From Echinometra lucunter (taxonomy: Eukaryota; Echinodermata; Echinoidea; Camarodonta; Echinometridae): DNA of 64,000 nucleotides. Of this stretch, positions 10,276 to 22,807 are shown one piece after another (position 1 is the first letter of the stretch; each line of letters starts with the position of its first letter). The notes below the pieces were generated by a model. It saw only the letters and a list, made by a program, of their open reading frames with translations, did not search any database and was not told where the DNA came from. The stretch is from positions 62,001-126,000 of the forward strand of contig JAPZVO010000024.1 in the NCBI GenBank assembly GCA_029962745.1. The letters run 5' to 3'. The translations under genes and the position numbers were made by a program.

Positions 10276-11117
10276 AAGTGACAATTAGACTTTGCATTTT
10301 TAATCGACCATTACTAAACTTAGAAAGACGTATATGGTGATGAAAATATGTCCAATTTTAGGAGATGAATATGGTATTTAAAATATTTATCGGCCACTCT
10401 ATGCTACCATAGGATTTAAAAAAAAAAAAACTGCAGATATTTGAAAGGATCCATTCACTTTAGCATAAAGCAACAGCAAACAAATGAGTAACGAAAACGT
10501 AAAGGCCAAGAGGAAAGCTCAGTGCTGTTTCACAATAATTTTCATGCAAGACATTGAATTGATAGGAATACTTGGTTTCATTTGAAAGGGTAATAAATTT
10601 TCTACAAATTTTGTGTACAACATATTGGTATAGGAGTTACTGTTGAAGATTTGCAGACATTTGAAAAGTAAGAAATGTTCATGATTTGGTAGAATCTTGG
10701 AACAAGTAAAACCACTAGGCACTGTAAGAGTTAAGACGTCAAAGCAGGATTAAAAAGTATTTTTGAATGAATACCACATTATGAGGTTCTATCTTTGTTA
10801 AATATGTCGGGGGGGGGGGAGGCATAATGTCCCCCCTGTTGAATTTTTGACGGTACTCCGCAACGACTAGATGTATCGATCTGAGATTCAATGACTTTTT
10901 TTCTCTGACCCTTTCCGCACGTTTTGATAACAAATGTATGTCGATCAGACCTCCGGTGCTGGTGTCAGATTACGATTACGAACACAAGTCGTTAAAAATT
11001 TCACTATTTCTGTGTATGACTGTGTACGAACCTAAGGGCGAAATCAGAAACTTTTCAAAATTATGTGAGTATTGTCAGGACAGAATAATTACTCTCTCTA
11101 AAATAGTGAGAAACATC
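10276..11117. other. no recognised gene
   Basis: Short unrelated reading frames only. A poly-G run at about 10809-10818 is followed by GGCATAATGTCCCCCC. Confidence 0.45.
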
Positions 11118-11158
11118 ACACACACACTCTCACATACACACACACCCACACCCATACA
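11118..11158. repeat. (CA)n microsatellite
   Basis: Interrupted CACA and CACACC repeats. From 11159 to 11869 I see only AT-rich sequence with a poly-G/poly-C pair at about 11481-11511. Confidence 0.85.
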
Positions 11159-11869
11159 AAGACGTTAAAAAAATACATGGGGAATTTGTAAAACAATAGA
11201 ATACATAACAAAAAAACCGATTTTTTTTTTTTTTTTTTAGTAAAGGAGTCTATATTAACGTTATGGAAAAACATTTGTACCTAAAAACCATTGTTCCTAA
11301 AGCTTTATTCAGTGAGACATAGCCAAAAATATGATTTCTCGCATAAATTAGCATAAAACAATTCATATAAAATAAAACAAAACAATTTGATAAAATCTAA
11401 CCACATAGCCTTGTAGATTACATCATTCTCTTCCCTCATGCCAATTTTCGTGCCGATCCGACGATCCAAGGCCGAGATTATGGGGGGGGGGGCACAATGC
11501 CCCCACCCCCCGGGGATAACTAGACAAGAAATAGCCCGGATCTTTTAGGGTTAATTTTCTGGCCTATAATCCTATATTCCTATACCCCTAACATCCTACA
11601 TCCTATACCTAGCTACTGATGACCTATATCGACATTACTATATACATATAGACTGTAGTGTCGTACTTGTAAAAAAAACAGAAATTACAATTTTATTATG
11701 TATTTCTAAAACAACCTGCTCATGACATTCACTGAATTGTGTGCAACATAAGAATGGAAGTACATGTTTCATTAAATCAATAGTGCAATCATTGCATAAA
11801 ATCTTAAAAATCAAATGTCATCTTCCTCTTTCCACAAAGATAATTTCTTTCTGGTCATGAATAAATATT

Positions 11870-12095
11870 CATGAATGACGATCGATTATAATCGGATCAC
11901 GACGTAAAATTGACTTAAAAGTGTCATATTGTGGTCTTCAAAAAAAGTAAAAAAGTGGTAAATAATTGACGTAAAAAATATACGTCATATTATGGTCAAA
12001 CAAAGAGTGAAAAAAGTATGGTCACATAAAGACGTCTTCGTACGACGCATGACGTGTATGACGTATGACGTGTGGATCAGTTTACGACGATCAGG
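11870..12095. repeat. repeat with TGACGT motifs and inverted GACGATC ends
   Basis: GACGATCGATTATAATCGG near the left end and TTTACGACGATCAG near the right frame a stretch with six or more TGACGT or ACGTCA motifs and two ATATTRTGGTC motifs. It is probably a small mobile element. No target duplication was found. Confidence 0.35.
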
Positions 12096-12097
12096 GT

Positions 12098-12219
12098 TGT
12101 AATTTTCACAGTTGCCAAGCAATTGTCATTTTAACAGCTGCCAAATAATTGTGATTTTCAAAGCTGCTTAACAATTGTGATTTTCACAGCTGCCAAACAA
12201 TTGTTATTTTCGCCGCTGC
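12098..12219. repeat. 26-bp minisatellite
   Basis: Four full units starting at 12111, 12137, 12163 and 12189 plus partial units at both ends. The unit resembles GCTGCCAAACAATTGTGATT followed by TTCACA. Confidence 0.85.
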
Positions 12220-12576
12220 AGTGCTCATGTTTTAATATCTAAAAATACTATCATTGACCTCTTTGTGAGCTGAATGAGATAAATATTCAAAAGCAGTCAA
12301 AAACGTATTTTAGGTATAAGTTATTTGAAATACATTGACATTCATTATGTTTCTAGTATTCCTCCATGTATAAGCCTTTGAATTTAAAGAGCGCCAGCTT
12401 TAGAATAATTTGCATGTTACCAATGTAATTCTTTATTTAAATAATATCCCTTGTCAGAAAAGATCGTATACCGTATGGTTGGAATAACGTATTGTGCACA
12501 CTTGTGTTTCTCTAACCAGTATACTCATCTTGCTTAGCTTACTTTGTACTGTGGAGCATTATAAAAATCTAGGATT

Positions 12577-12625
12577 ATGTGGCTGGCATTTTTCTTTCTT
12601 ATCGGATTTCTATTTTGTTTTCATA
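12577..12625 (+). CDS. signal-peptide exon 1 of a putative Ig-domain protein
   Basis: ATG with A at -3 begins MWLAFFFLIGFLFCFH, a short, strongly hydrophobic signal-peptide-like start. After the first base of the next codon comes a textbook donor, A|GTAAGTATT at 12625/12626. Reading on into the intron meets a stop soon afterwards. The donor leaves phase 1, exactly what the Ig-like exon at 14216 needs. The joint codon is AAT, and the mature protein would begin near NGADVKTF. A TATAAAAA at 12560 is too close to the ATG to serve as this gene's TATA box. Assignment rests on the hydrophobic stretch, the donor and the phase match. Confidence 0.5.
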
Positions 12626-12880
12626 GTAAGTATTACAGGCTAGTCTGTAAATTCTAAGAGTAGTCTAGTTATCACTGATTAGTTTAATAAGAATTTACGT
12701 GTGTAATTTTTCAGTTCGCTACCATTTCCTAGCCATTTTTCATCAGATCACAATATCGTATATCCAGCTATTATCTGCGAAAAAAAAAACTAACTAATCT
12801 TTTTTTCCCCCTTGATTTCGCCCATTTAGTGCATTATCTATATAATGATATTGCTATTCCGCTTGTTGGTTCCGATACAG

Positions 12881-13101
12881 AAGAGATGACAAAATAGAAA
12901 AGTACTGCATTTTCAATTCCAACAGTGCTGTTTATTTATGCACCAAATTTTCAACTCAAGCACATGTCTTCTTCAAGTTTAACACGATTTATGACAAAAT
13001 AAAACATGACACTATTTGTTGTTGTCAAAGGAGCTGGACCAGGCTGGAGCCCAAAAGCTGATGTGAATAAACATCATTACTTCTATACTTTGTCATCTCT
13101 T
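12881..13101. mobile_element. MITE within the putative intron
   Basis: The terminal inverted repeats of 24 bases begin AAGAGATGACAAA on both strands and match at 21 of 24 positions by eye. The 221-bp element has no coding capacity and lies in the intron between the two putative Ig-protein exons. Confidence 0.65.
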
Positions 13102-13295
13102 TGTCAATATGTATGTATGTATATATTTCTATAAAACTAGTGGTATGGGGACATTTTTTGTTCTGTGACACCAAAATGTCCCTATAAGCCTAACAATATG
13201 TCCCAGTACCACTATTTTTTGTTTTTACGGGGACGCAATAAAGCCCAATAGTTAACACGTACCATACCATTAGTTGTTTTTTTTTTTTTTTTTTT

Positions 13296-13336
13296 ATCAA
13301 ACTATATATATATATATATATATAAATGAATAAATA

Positions 13337-13372
<36 letters not shown>

Positions 13373-13544
13373 TTCTATATGTACTTTAACTTTACTTGCG
13401 TTAGCGGGACCAAAAAAAAAGGGATTTATTGCGTCAGGCGTACACAAAAGGCGTTAGCGTGACAACGATAATGTGTTATCGGGACATTTTGATGGCATAA
13501 AACAAAAGAATTTCCTCCTAACACAATTGATATGGATATATATT

Positions 13545-13590
<46 letters not shown>
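13296..13590. repeat. (TA)n and (GA)n microsatellites
   Basis: TA runs lie at about 13303-13325, 13340-13369 and 13540-13568, and the last passes into (GA)n to about 13590. Imperfect inverted sequence around GGGACATTTT and GACGCAATAAA (about 13140-13500) suggests they sit in an older transposon. All overlapping frames are repeat translations. Confidence 0.8.
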
Positions 13591-13591
<1 letters not shown>

Positions 13592-14215
13592 CACAGAGGC
13601 TATATCAAGTTCAGCATTAGTGCTCGATGCAATGCAGCAGAGCATATTAAACATTCCTCACTTGGTCAGTCAGGAAGAAAATAAAGAAATATTGGACCGA
13701 AGCATCCCCGTATATCCACCACCCCGTGCAAGGGAAATCTAGTCCATTCGCCTGAAGATCGCCGAAAACCCTTAAACCGCCAGTGTGGGGTATTTAAATA
13801 CTTTGATAAGAGTGCATTTTTAGACATTAGGGTTGAAGGTACATTGTCTAAACGTAACAAATTTGAAGGCAACATTGGATAGCATTTTCCCTTTTCTTCC
13901 AATTTTTGCAGTTAAAAAAATTTATTTTCTAAAAGGAAATATTTCCAATTTCTGTCATAAGCAAGAACAGAAATGAAATAAAATCGTTCCATCGAGTTAA
14001 GGAACAAGGCAGAACAAGAAATATAACAAAAGTCGTTAGAATGATTGATCAATCAGGCATTCAAATAATGAGATGAAATTTGATTAATTACCACAATTTT
14101 CTCTTTTTTTTGGGGGGGGGGGGTAAATGCTAAGAAAAATGAAGGCCTCACCCATCAATAACAGATTACTATTGGTTTCCTAACATGTGATCTGTCATTT
14201 ACATCTTACTTTGAG

Positions 14216-14524
14216 ATGGAGCCGATGTGAAAACCTTCGTTGGGATGGACGTGACTTTCCAATGCCTTGGAACAAACACAACTGACCCAATAGTCACCAT
14301 AACTTGGACCAGGAGTGATGGCAAGCGATATTTTTACTGTTACCGAACTACTCCTTGTAAAATGAATACTACAAAACACTCATTAGGCATGCTAGGAGGA
14401 GAAGATATCTTTATCAGCATTATGACTATTCGGAATGCTTCATTGGTTCACGAGGATGAATATTCATTCATCATGAATGCTCCAAACTACCGAAAGGAAT
14501 GTCAAATCAAGCTAACGATAAACG
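14216..14524 (+). CDS. immunoglobulin-like domain exon (phase 1-1)
   Basis: An open exon of 309 nt has an acceptor (pyrimidine-rich ...CATCTTACTTTGAG|AT) and a donor (ACG|GTATAT). Both are in phase 1, the usual arrangement for Ig exons. The roughly 103 residues show VGMDVTFQC (B-strand Cys, residue 17 of the exon), ITW 14 residues later (C-strand Trp), then ISIMTIRNASLVHEDEYSF near the F strand. NTT, NTT and NAS are possible N-glycosylation sites. The F-strand cysteine normally two residues after Tyr is Phe here, and extra cysteines (YFYC, TTPC, KEC) may pair instead. This would be the extracellular part of a secreted or membrane protein. No transmembrane exon is found before the gap at 15360. 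Confidence 0.6.
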
Positions 14525-15359
14525 GTATATATTCACTTCTTTACCAAGTGACCTGGCCATAAGAGTCAATGATGCTGTTTTCTTTATTTGAAATTCAAGA
14601 TTTCTCCCCTCTCTCTTCTCTATCATTTAATTTAATTTTCAATTTATCTGTTAAAAAAAAAAGTTTTTGTGTTGCTGTAAATTCTTTATGTGAGAGGGTA
14701 GATTTAGCTATGATAAGAGTTTTCACAATGCATTTAGGACATAAAGGGGATTACGGGATTATCAGGTTGCTAAATCAGACCGGAAGTGGGTTGTTATGCA
14801 GATCATTTAAAAACTCGGTGGAAATTCTTTTGCGTATTGTTTCCCCCTTGCCCTGAATGGCACGTGTGGCACGTCTGCCATTAAAAAAATTGTCAACTTG
14901 CACTCACGGAAAATGAAAGATTAAAGAAATGAGACTGAAAATACTTCTAAAATTTCAAGAACCTTTAATTTTAGACACTTTTGGAGAGATGGCACACTTC
15001 GGCACCTTCAGAGAAAAAGTGTCGTCCTCATTTGTTAGCCACGTGTACCAAATACGGCTGTGCCAATGTTAGTTAATATTTGTACCTTGTTATAAAAGAT
15101 CTAATCATGGACATTGAACTATTAACCCTTTAACGATGTTTCTGTCTAAAACAGAAGAGAATAATAGGAAAACGAAATACCGCTAGAAATTGATATATTA
15201 AAACAAAAAAACTAGAAGAAGAAAAAACAACTAATTCATTTCCAACTGTATACAAAATAAAATGTATTTGGGAGGCAGTCCGAATTAATTCAGGGAAATC
15301 ATATATCATATGCATATCATATAAAGTCTAACTGTAAAAATCGTATATAGGAGGGATGA
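14525..15359. other. downstream intron/intergenic sequence up to gap
   Basis: No further splice-bounded exon could be supported. Any later exons of the Ig-like gene would be inside or beyond the gap. Confidence 0.4.
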
Positions 15360-15859
15360 NNNNNNNNNNNNNNNNNNNNNNNNNNNNNNNNNNNNNNNNN
15401 NNNNNNNNNNNNNNNNNNNNNNNNNNNNNNNNNNNNNNNNNNNNNNNNNNNNNNNNNNNNNNNNNNNNNNNNNNNNNNNNNNNNNNNNNNNNNNNNNNNN
15501 NNNNNNNNNNNNNNNNNNNNNNNNNNNNNNNNNNNNNNNNNNNNNNNNNNNNNNNNNNNNNNNNNNNNNNNNNNNNNNNNNNNNNNNNNNNNNNNNNNNN
15601 NNNNNNNNNNNNNNNNNNNNNNNNNNNNNNNNNNNNNNNNNNNNNNNNNNNNNNNNNNNNNNNNNNNNNNNNNNNNNNNNNNNNNNNNNNNNNNNNNNNN
15701 NNNNNNNNNNNNNNNNNNNNNNNNNNNNNNNNNNNNNNNNNNNNNNNNNNNNNNNNNNNNNNNNNNNNNNNNNNNNNNNNNNNNNNNNNNNNNNNNNNNN
15801 NNNNNNNNNNNNNNNNNNNNNNNNNNNNNNNNNNNNNNNNNNNNNNNNNNNNNNNNNNN
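15360..15859. other. assembly gap of 500 N
   Basis: Exactly 500 N, the same length as the other two gaps, so it is a placeholder of unknown true size. Reading frames drawn across it are meaningless. It abuts a purine minisatellite that probably broke the assembly. Confidence 0.99.
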
Positions 15860-17150
15860 GCAAGAAAAGATAGGAGAAAAAACAAAGAACAACATAAGGA
15901 TGATAGAAAGACCATAGAAGGGTAGAAACAGAGAATAACACAGGAAAATGAGAGAAAATGATAGCTTAGGAGAATAACGTAAGGGAAAAAAAGAAAAAAA
16001 AAAAAGATAGAAAGATAAAATAAACAACATACGGAAAGATAGAAAAGAAGATAGGAGAAAACAAGGAATAACATGAGGAAAGATAGAAAGAAGAAAGAAA
16101 AATACAAAGAATAACATAAAAAGAGACTGAAAGATAAGAAGATTGAAGGAATATCAAAGAATAGCATAAGAACAAACGGAAAAAGAAGATGATGGAAGAA
16201 GAAAACAAAAAGGATAACATATTAAGAAAAAATAGAAAAGAAGTTACAGTAGGAGAAAACGAGAAAACAGAGAATAACATAAGAAAAGATAGAAAGCTAA
16301 TAAGATAGAGGGAATAACAGAATAACATAAGGAAAGATAGAAACGAAGAGAGGAGAAAACAAAGAATAGCATAAGAAAAGACTGAGAGATAAGAAGATAA
16401 AAGGAATAACAAAGAATGACATAATGAAATGACGGAAAGAAAAGAAGATAGAAGAAAACAAAGGATAACATAAGAAAAGATAGAAAAGAAGATAAGAGAA
16501 AACAAAGAATAACATAAGGAAAGAATGAAAAATAAGAACATAGAAGAAATAACATAAGGAAAGATAAAAAAGAAGAAAGGAGAAAACAGAGAATAACATA
16601 AGGAAAGACTGAAAGATAATAACACAGAAGGAAAAACAAAGAACAATAAACTAAGGAAATTAGAAAGGAGAAAACAGAGAATAGCATAAGAAAATACTGA
16701 AAGATAAGAACATAAAAGGAATAAAAAAGAATAATATAATGAAACTTAGGAAAGAATATAGGAGAAATAAGAAAAGACTGATAGATAAGAACATAGAAGG
16801 AATAACAAAGAATAACATAATGAAGCCTAAGAAAGAAGAAAAGAGAAAACAAAGAATAACATAAGAAAAGACTGAAAGATAAAAAGATAGAAGGAATAAT
16901 CAAAGAATAACATAAGAAAAGACGGAAAGAGACGAAGATAGAAGGAAAAACAGTGAGTAGCATATGAAAGTTAGAAACGAATTATGTTGCCAAAACAAAG
17001 AATAAAATAATGAAAGATTGATTTTTAAAAAAAGTAATAACATAATGAAAGAGAGAAAGAGGAAAAGATTGAAAGAAAAAACAAAGAATAACATTAGGCA
17101 AGATAGAAAAGAAGATGCAAGGATAAAAACAAAGAGTAGCATAAGGAATA
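15860..17150. repeat. purine-rich minisatellite (GAATAACATAAGGAAAGATAG family)
   Basis: About 1.3 kb of almost pure A/G strand. The motif GAATAACATAAG recurs at about 16274, 16322, 16510 and 16593 with variants (GAATAGCATAAG, GGATAACATAAG) between. Spacing is usually 40-50 bases. The long minus-strand frames at 15966-16963 are translations of the pyrimidine strand (rich in Phe, Leu, Ser and Tyr) and are not genes. Confidence 0.85.
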
Positions 17151-17786
17151 TTTGAAAATGGAACGGGAGACCGCCCCTCAAGAACATGTTGCTAGATGGA
17201 CCACACACAGCAAAATCGACTGCTTGCAAATTTGCTAACTCAACCTGTTGCTCACATCTACATGCTGGTTTTAGAACTCTGAAACGAACCTAACATATAG
17301 AATATTTCCATTCTTTTAAAAAATGGCATGGTAAATTGTAAAAAGCTGTGGTCAATCCATCGGATATATGCTATTCTCCTAAAAAAATCGCCTTAACTCA
17401 CTGCACTACTCAACTATAAATTGCACAGAAGATGTTGAATGCTGAGGTGTAGAGACAGGTTTTTCCAAGAGTCTGCATTTGTTCATTGGGTTGTGTATTA
17501 TGTGCGACCTTCTCTGAAATCGTTCGTGTTAAATGAGGTCATAGGATCACGCTTATGAGTGATCACGGTGGACCGTAGTTTGCTCAAGCTGGTAGAGATT
17601 TGATAAACATGCATGAAAACATATATTCCACTACCGGTCAAGATTTGTTCATTGGGATACTTAAAAAATCCTACGCTGAATGCACTAATTCCACTCTACA
17701 AAGGCTTCCCGACAGACATTAAAGATGCATAGATCGGATATTCCAAACTCGTTTTTTGCGTGATGCTATGCGTAATCTGTACTCAC

Positions 17787-18029
17787 GCCGCAGAAGTTTT
17801 CAGTGTCTCTTCTATTTGAATCGATGCCACAAAGTGATGACGTGCGCCATACGTTCTCCCATCTCGAAACATTCTAGTGCCTTTCATCATTCTTCGGTAA
17901 TCTGTGTAGCTGATGTGAACTAGCATTTCACTGTCGATCTCATATCGACCCAGAAACTGGATAAAAGGGTCCCCATTCGACAGACAACATTCTCCTGGAC
18001 CTCGAATAGTTTGTTCATCGGTGCTTGGA
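17787..18029 (-). CDS. putative internal exon, protein not recognised (phase 2-2)
   Basis: On the minus strand a pyrimidine-rich acceptor (TTTCTCTTTCAAATTCCCAG) precedes 243 nt with no stop and a strong donor GTGAGTAC. Both borders are in phase 2, so the exon is symmetrical. The 80 residues are charged and compositionally normal, including GECCLSNGDPFIQFLGRYEI, HISYTDYRRMMKGTRMF and TYGARHHFVASIQIEE. I do not recognise a family. The plus-strand frame at 18025-18237 only touches its edge and is not a rival. Sister exons were not found in 17160-17786. Upstream ones would lie beyond 18030, where the large duplicated segment soon begins. Confidence 0.45.
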
Positions 18030-19607
18030 CTGGGAATTTGAAAGAGAAACTTTTACTACGCCGGTGAGGGGCTTTTTTCGGTTAGTTTGGGGTTTTATGG
18101 GGGTTGTTGCTATTGTTGCTGCTGTTGTTTTCATGTTGTTGTTTTTTGGTATCCATTTCGTTTTGGAGATGAAGAATGGTCTCTGTATTTGTATTTATTT
18201 TATCATTTATTTATTCTCGAATCTTTATTTTTTTTGAAAAAGTGGTCTGATTAGCATCAAAAGAAACATAACTGAAATGGTATAACAGAGAATATTGTAA
18301 ATTACAAAACACAAAATTTCTCTCTAAAAATAGCAAATTACGAGCTGCTCTTTATCAATACAATAAAAAGATGCAGTTAATGGACGAAAGAGAACATAGC
18401 ATATAAAGTTTTAAATGAAAACGGATTAACAAACATGTAAGGTGACGCTGTTAAAGATCTAAATCATTACACTACACAATGAGGATCTATTTGAGAATAA
18501 CAAAACATAAAGACAAAACAATTAAAATTTTTAAGTTATTGTTGATTCAGATAAACAAGGTGTAGATACATCTTAAGTAATTAATTAAGCATTTATTTCC
18601 ACATTCATAAAAGATTACGTCACAGACATCAGCACAATCACAGAAATATACAAATATGATACATTATAACAGAAAAACAGAACAATAAAAAAGCCAGTAC
18701 AAACGGAATGCAAATTATTAAATTTTGAAAATGGAGGAGCAACAAAGGTCGGAGAGCTTATCACAGGTTGCTCCCAGGAGATATATGAACTGTCTTTAAT
18801 TTGAAAATGCGTAATAAAAAAGAGAACACACAAGGGGAAAAGCTACCCCCCCCCCCCCCATGAAAAAGGCAAGCATGATAATTTTTAATTGAAGCTAACA
18901 ATCGTAAAAATGAGAGTAGGTATTAATTATCAAGAGAAAGAGACAAAAAAGTGTAACTGCGAAGATTTAGCAAAGAGGTTAGCAAGAAGTCATTACCAAA
19001 TAATACAGTGATCCAAATAGTTGATATGCTCATAGTGCATTCAGCTAAAATAATGGAGGTGGTCATGTTCAAAGAGAAATTGGAAAACAGGAGTATAAAG
19101 GCTGATTTAAAATGGAAAAAAAAATACAATCCCTTAACTGAAGATATGCCTCCACATACGAGAAACTCCGAATTTCATTTATTGTTTTAACATGTAAGTG
19201 TTTCTTATGGGGGCTTTAATTTTCCTTTCAAGAAAGCAGTTTAAGAATCAGTTCATAAACTATAAATCGTAGGGTAAGAAAAAGAGTTATTAAAAAAGTA
19301 GTTATCAAAGTACTTGTTCAGTTCTTTTTCTTTTCTTTCTTTTTTTTTTATTACTAGTGCACTTTTTATAAGATTCATTAAATCATTAAACGTTTCTTTA
19401 CCAAGGCTTTTTGCCAACAACCTTTACATTGTATATCATCCTACAGTGTATCTTCTCTAACAGTAGCGTTCAAGAGCAGCCGCAGTGGGATATTTTGATA
19501 GGGGGCAAGTAGACACGATAAGTTTTTTTTTTTACCATTTAAATGAACAAATAGGGCTACTATGTATAGTTGTATGACCCTACCCTCTCTTCTCCCGTAC
19601 GGCTTCT

Positions 19608-19930
19608 TTCTTCTTCTTCTTCTTCTTCTTCTTCTTCTTCTTCTTCTTTATTTATGTCTAGCTTTACTTTCTATTGATCCATCCTATTCCTCTCAATCTT
19701 TTTCACGTGTCATTTTAATTGTCTCACCTCCCACCCCATTCTCTCTCTTTCTCTCTCCCTCTCCTCTCTCTCTCTCTCTCTTTATTTTTTTTTTTCATTC
19801 CCTCTCTTTTTCTTATTCTCATTTTTTACTCTTATTTTATCTTTCTCTTTCTCTTCCTCTCTCTCTCTCTTATCTTCCTCTTCCCTTCTTTATTTCTTTC
19901 TCTTTCTCTGTCATTCTCATTCACAGAGAA
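19608..19930. repeat. (TTC)n and CT-rich tract
   Basis: About fourteen TTC units are followed by some 200 bases of TCTC/TTTC-rich sequence. The copy III counterpart (46200-46490) has a much shorter TTC run, showing repeat-length change between copies. Confidence 0.85.
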
Positions 19931-21275
19931 AATAAGTATTTCAGCCTCTGGACATTAAATAGATCATCACTGATGCGTTAATAAGGATATGACACTTTTT
20001 TAAATTCCTGATCAAAATGGTTCACCCATGGTAAAAGGTTCCTTTTAAATATACAAGTAAAATTTTATTACCTAGTAAAAAACATCGGGGTAAACTGTTT
20101 GAAGGAAAAAACCTTCAAAGAAAATTGATCCTTGAAAAAGACGTAAAATAGGCTTAGTATCAGTTTAATGATTTCATCTTCTTTCATGCCTTTATGATAT
20201 ACTCGATACAAAAAGAATGGTAAGAAATAAAAACATGTTTAATGTGGCATGGCAAGACTTTACCTATTTTAGTTATTTGATAATTCTTCGGGCCAAAGAA
20301 GTCTGATAACTTAATCCAGCGTTAAGATGACCATTTTGAATAAAATGAATACCTGCGTTATCAAAACAGAAATTTATTCCTTCATTTCGGTTTAATTTTC
20401 ATCTTAGGCAAATTGAATTAAATAGAAAACAATAAGAAAACTTAGATAATAAACAATAATGTTAGTACAATCACAAACTATATGTTTGTAAATACGTCCT
20501 TTGGTATCATCATAAAAAAACTGCCTTGCTGAATGTTGGATGTCCATTGCATGTTTCTTTCGTTTACTTTGCCGCATAAAAACGCATTCCAAAGAAAAAA
20601 AAATACTTTGAAGATGAGGTGAACTTTTGAAAGCATATTGGCATCCCATGCTTCCTAAGTAATCGGATTAAGAGCATCCTTGACATTCGAATGAAAAAGT
20701 CAACTGAAAAGGGTGCCCCTTATCAAAGTAAAGGTCGCATTATTTAATGATTTGTACAGTCTTAACCGTGTAATCGCAATTTTTTATTCATCTTTTGGTG
20801 TTTTTTTTGTTTAAGAATATGGATGTTCCACAGAACTGCTTTCATGCATGACATGATCATTGACATGATTGAGTGTTAAATTTGTGGACACATGGAGGCC
20901 ATTTCGCATCCTTATAATCCATTAAAATTTTATAATCAATAAAGTTCAATAACTTGCGAAGGGTTTTTAAGAATTCAATATGTCTTTCATGCGTATTTGT
21001 TATATTTGATACTAACGTAGTTGCTTTTTGAGCGTTAGAAACGAGTTAGCCTTCTCTTAAACTTGGCATTTAAAGAGGAAACGAAACGGGACTACAATGT
21101 AGATGCCAGTTTAAAAACTGATTACAAAGAGGTTTACTGTTCAACTGTAATACTGAGAACAGAGAAACTCTTAAATTCAGTCAAATATCGTGCAACCCAG
21201 TTTCTCACCAATTCCCCCCCCCCCCCCAGCAGGGCTTTACTCAAGATAATTAAAAGCAAATGAACATGCTGACAC

Positions 21276-22768
21276 CTTCTTGCATAAGTCCTTCAATAAA
21301 GTAAAGACAAAACAGGGATGATGAAACTGGAGCAGCACCGCACAAATGACATTCTGCTGGAATCGGCTATCATTTCACGTTTATAACAACTATTGTCACT
21401 AATATTGTTAAATGTATATCCATTTTCTTTAGTAACATTATCATCATCACTACGTCATTACTTATTTCAGTATTATATTGATTTTTTATATACGTTATCA
21501 TGATTATTATCATCAACACCATCATTATGCTTCGGTGTTGTCGTTGTCATCCTTGTCATCATGATCGCCATCGTAATCTTCATCGTAATCTTGGCCATCA
21601 TTCAATGATGGCCATGACAATACTTTTTCATTGAATAGTTGTTCTGACACTAATCGTTGGCTGTTCTAAGGTCCTTTCAAATTGTAATATCCTTCATAAG
21701 AATAGAAACGTCGCACTTTTCCTTTTATCAAAGTCAAGAAAAAGCTGTGGTGATTATAGGTGGAATGCCATATAACTAGTGAATATACTGGGGTGACCGG
21801 AAAAACAGCGGCGCTTTTTCATAAAGCTAATTAAGGATGAAGGTACATGCATTTGAATGTCCGCAAGGGCATCTGCCGCTTTTACGGACCAAATGGAATC
21901 CAAGGATTATTAGGTACAGCGTCCGAAAATATGATTTTGTTTTAATTGACAATTCTCCACTAATGTAAAAAGATTTTTTTTTTTCACTTGGAAATATTAT
22001 CAAGAACAGAATGAATGCTGGTGAAATTACGGAAGGTAAAAAGGCTCTGCAGGTAGGTAATTATTATCATTTTGCTTTCCCATTCATATTGTTCAAGTAC
22101 GATTGAAATTTAACAAACTGATAATATTCCTGGATATAGCTTGTTTAAGCCCTTGTTATCAGGTTCCGGCACATTTTTAAAGGAAAGTCATAATGACTCT
22201 ACATAATGTGACTGCTCTGTTGTGGCTCAGGTGGTCATACACACAATTTGCTGGGGTGGATTTGTTTTCTGGAAGATAAATTGGCAAGACATAAAACGCG
22301 AACGTTCGATGTATATACGTGTATTTAATATGTTAAAGCATCAAGTCAATAAAGCAAAATAATCAACAGAGGAGAGCCAAAATGAATCATTACATGTGTA
22401 TCACTATTTCATTCATAACGTTTTGTTTTGAAATTGAATAATTGACTTGAATAATCTTTTTGCAAAACCTTCATCGTCATGAGCGTGTGGTGACGAAGAA
22501 AGAAAAAGGTAAAACAAAAGAAAAAAGAAAAAGGAGGAAAAGGAAGGGAAAGAGGGAATATTGAGAAAAAAAACTGTGTCACCCACTACCAGCGCATTGC
22601 CCCTTGGCTTTGTAAATTTTCCGTGTAAGATCATGACCCCCCCCCACCCCCCTCTCAATGGTGCCTGTGCCCAACCCTGTATTGGCTGAACTCACACTAC
22701 GCCGTTTACGTGATTAAAAGATTTTGCTCCCATTCTTTGGTGGTATGGCTGCATACCCCCCCCCCCCC

Positions 22769-22807
<39 letters not shown>

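Noticed and set aside
12560..12568. TATAAAAA as the promoter of the Ig-like gene
   Set aside because: It lies about 10 bases before the ATG; a TATA box would place transcription start downstream of the start codon.
15306..16963. Long minus-strand reading frames of 189-279 residues
   Set aside because: They either cross the 500-N gap or translate the pyrimidine strand of a minisatellite into Phe/Leu/Ser/Tyr strings, with no protein-like pattern.
18025..18237. Plus-strand frame with a transmembrane-like stretch
   Set aside because: The hydrophobic part is a GTTGTTGCTATTGTTGCT-type simple repeat with no splice or start evidence.
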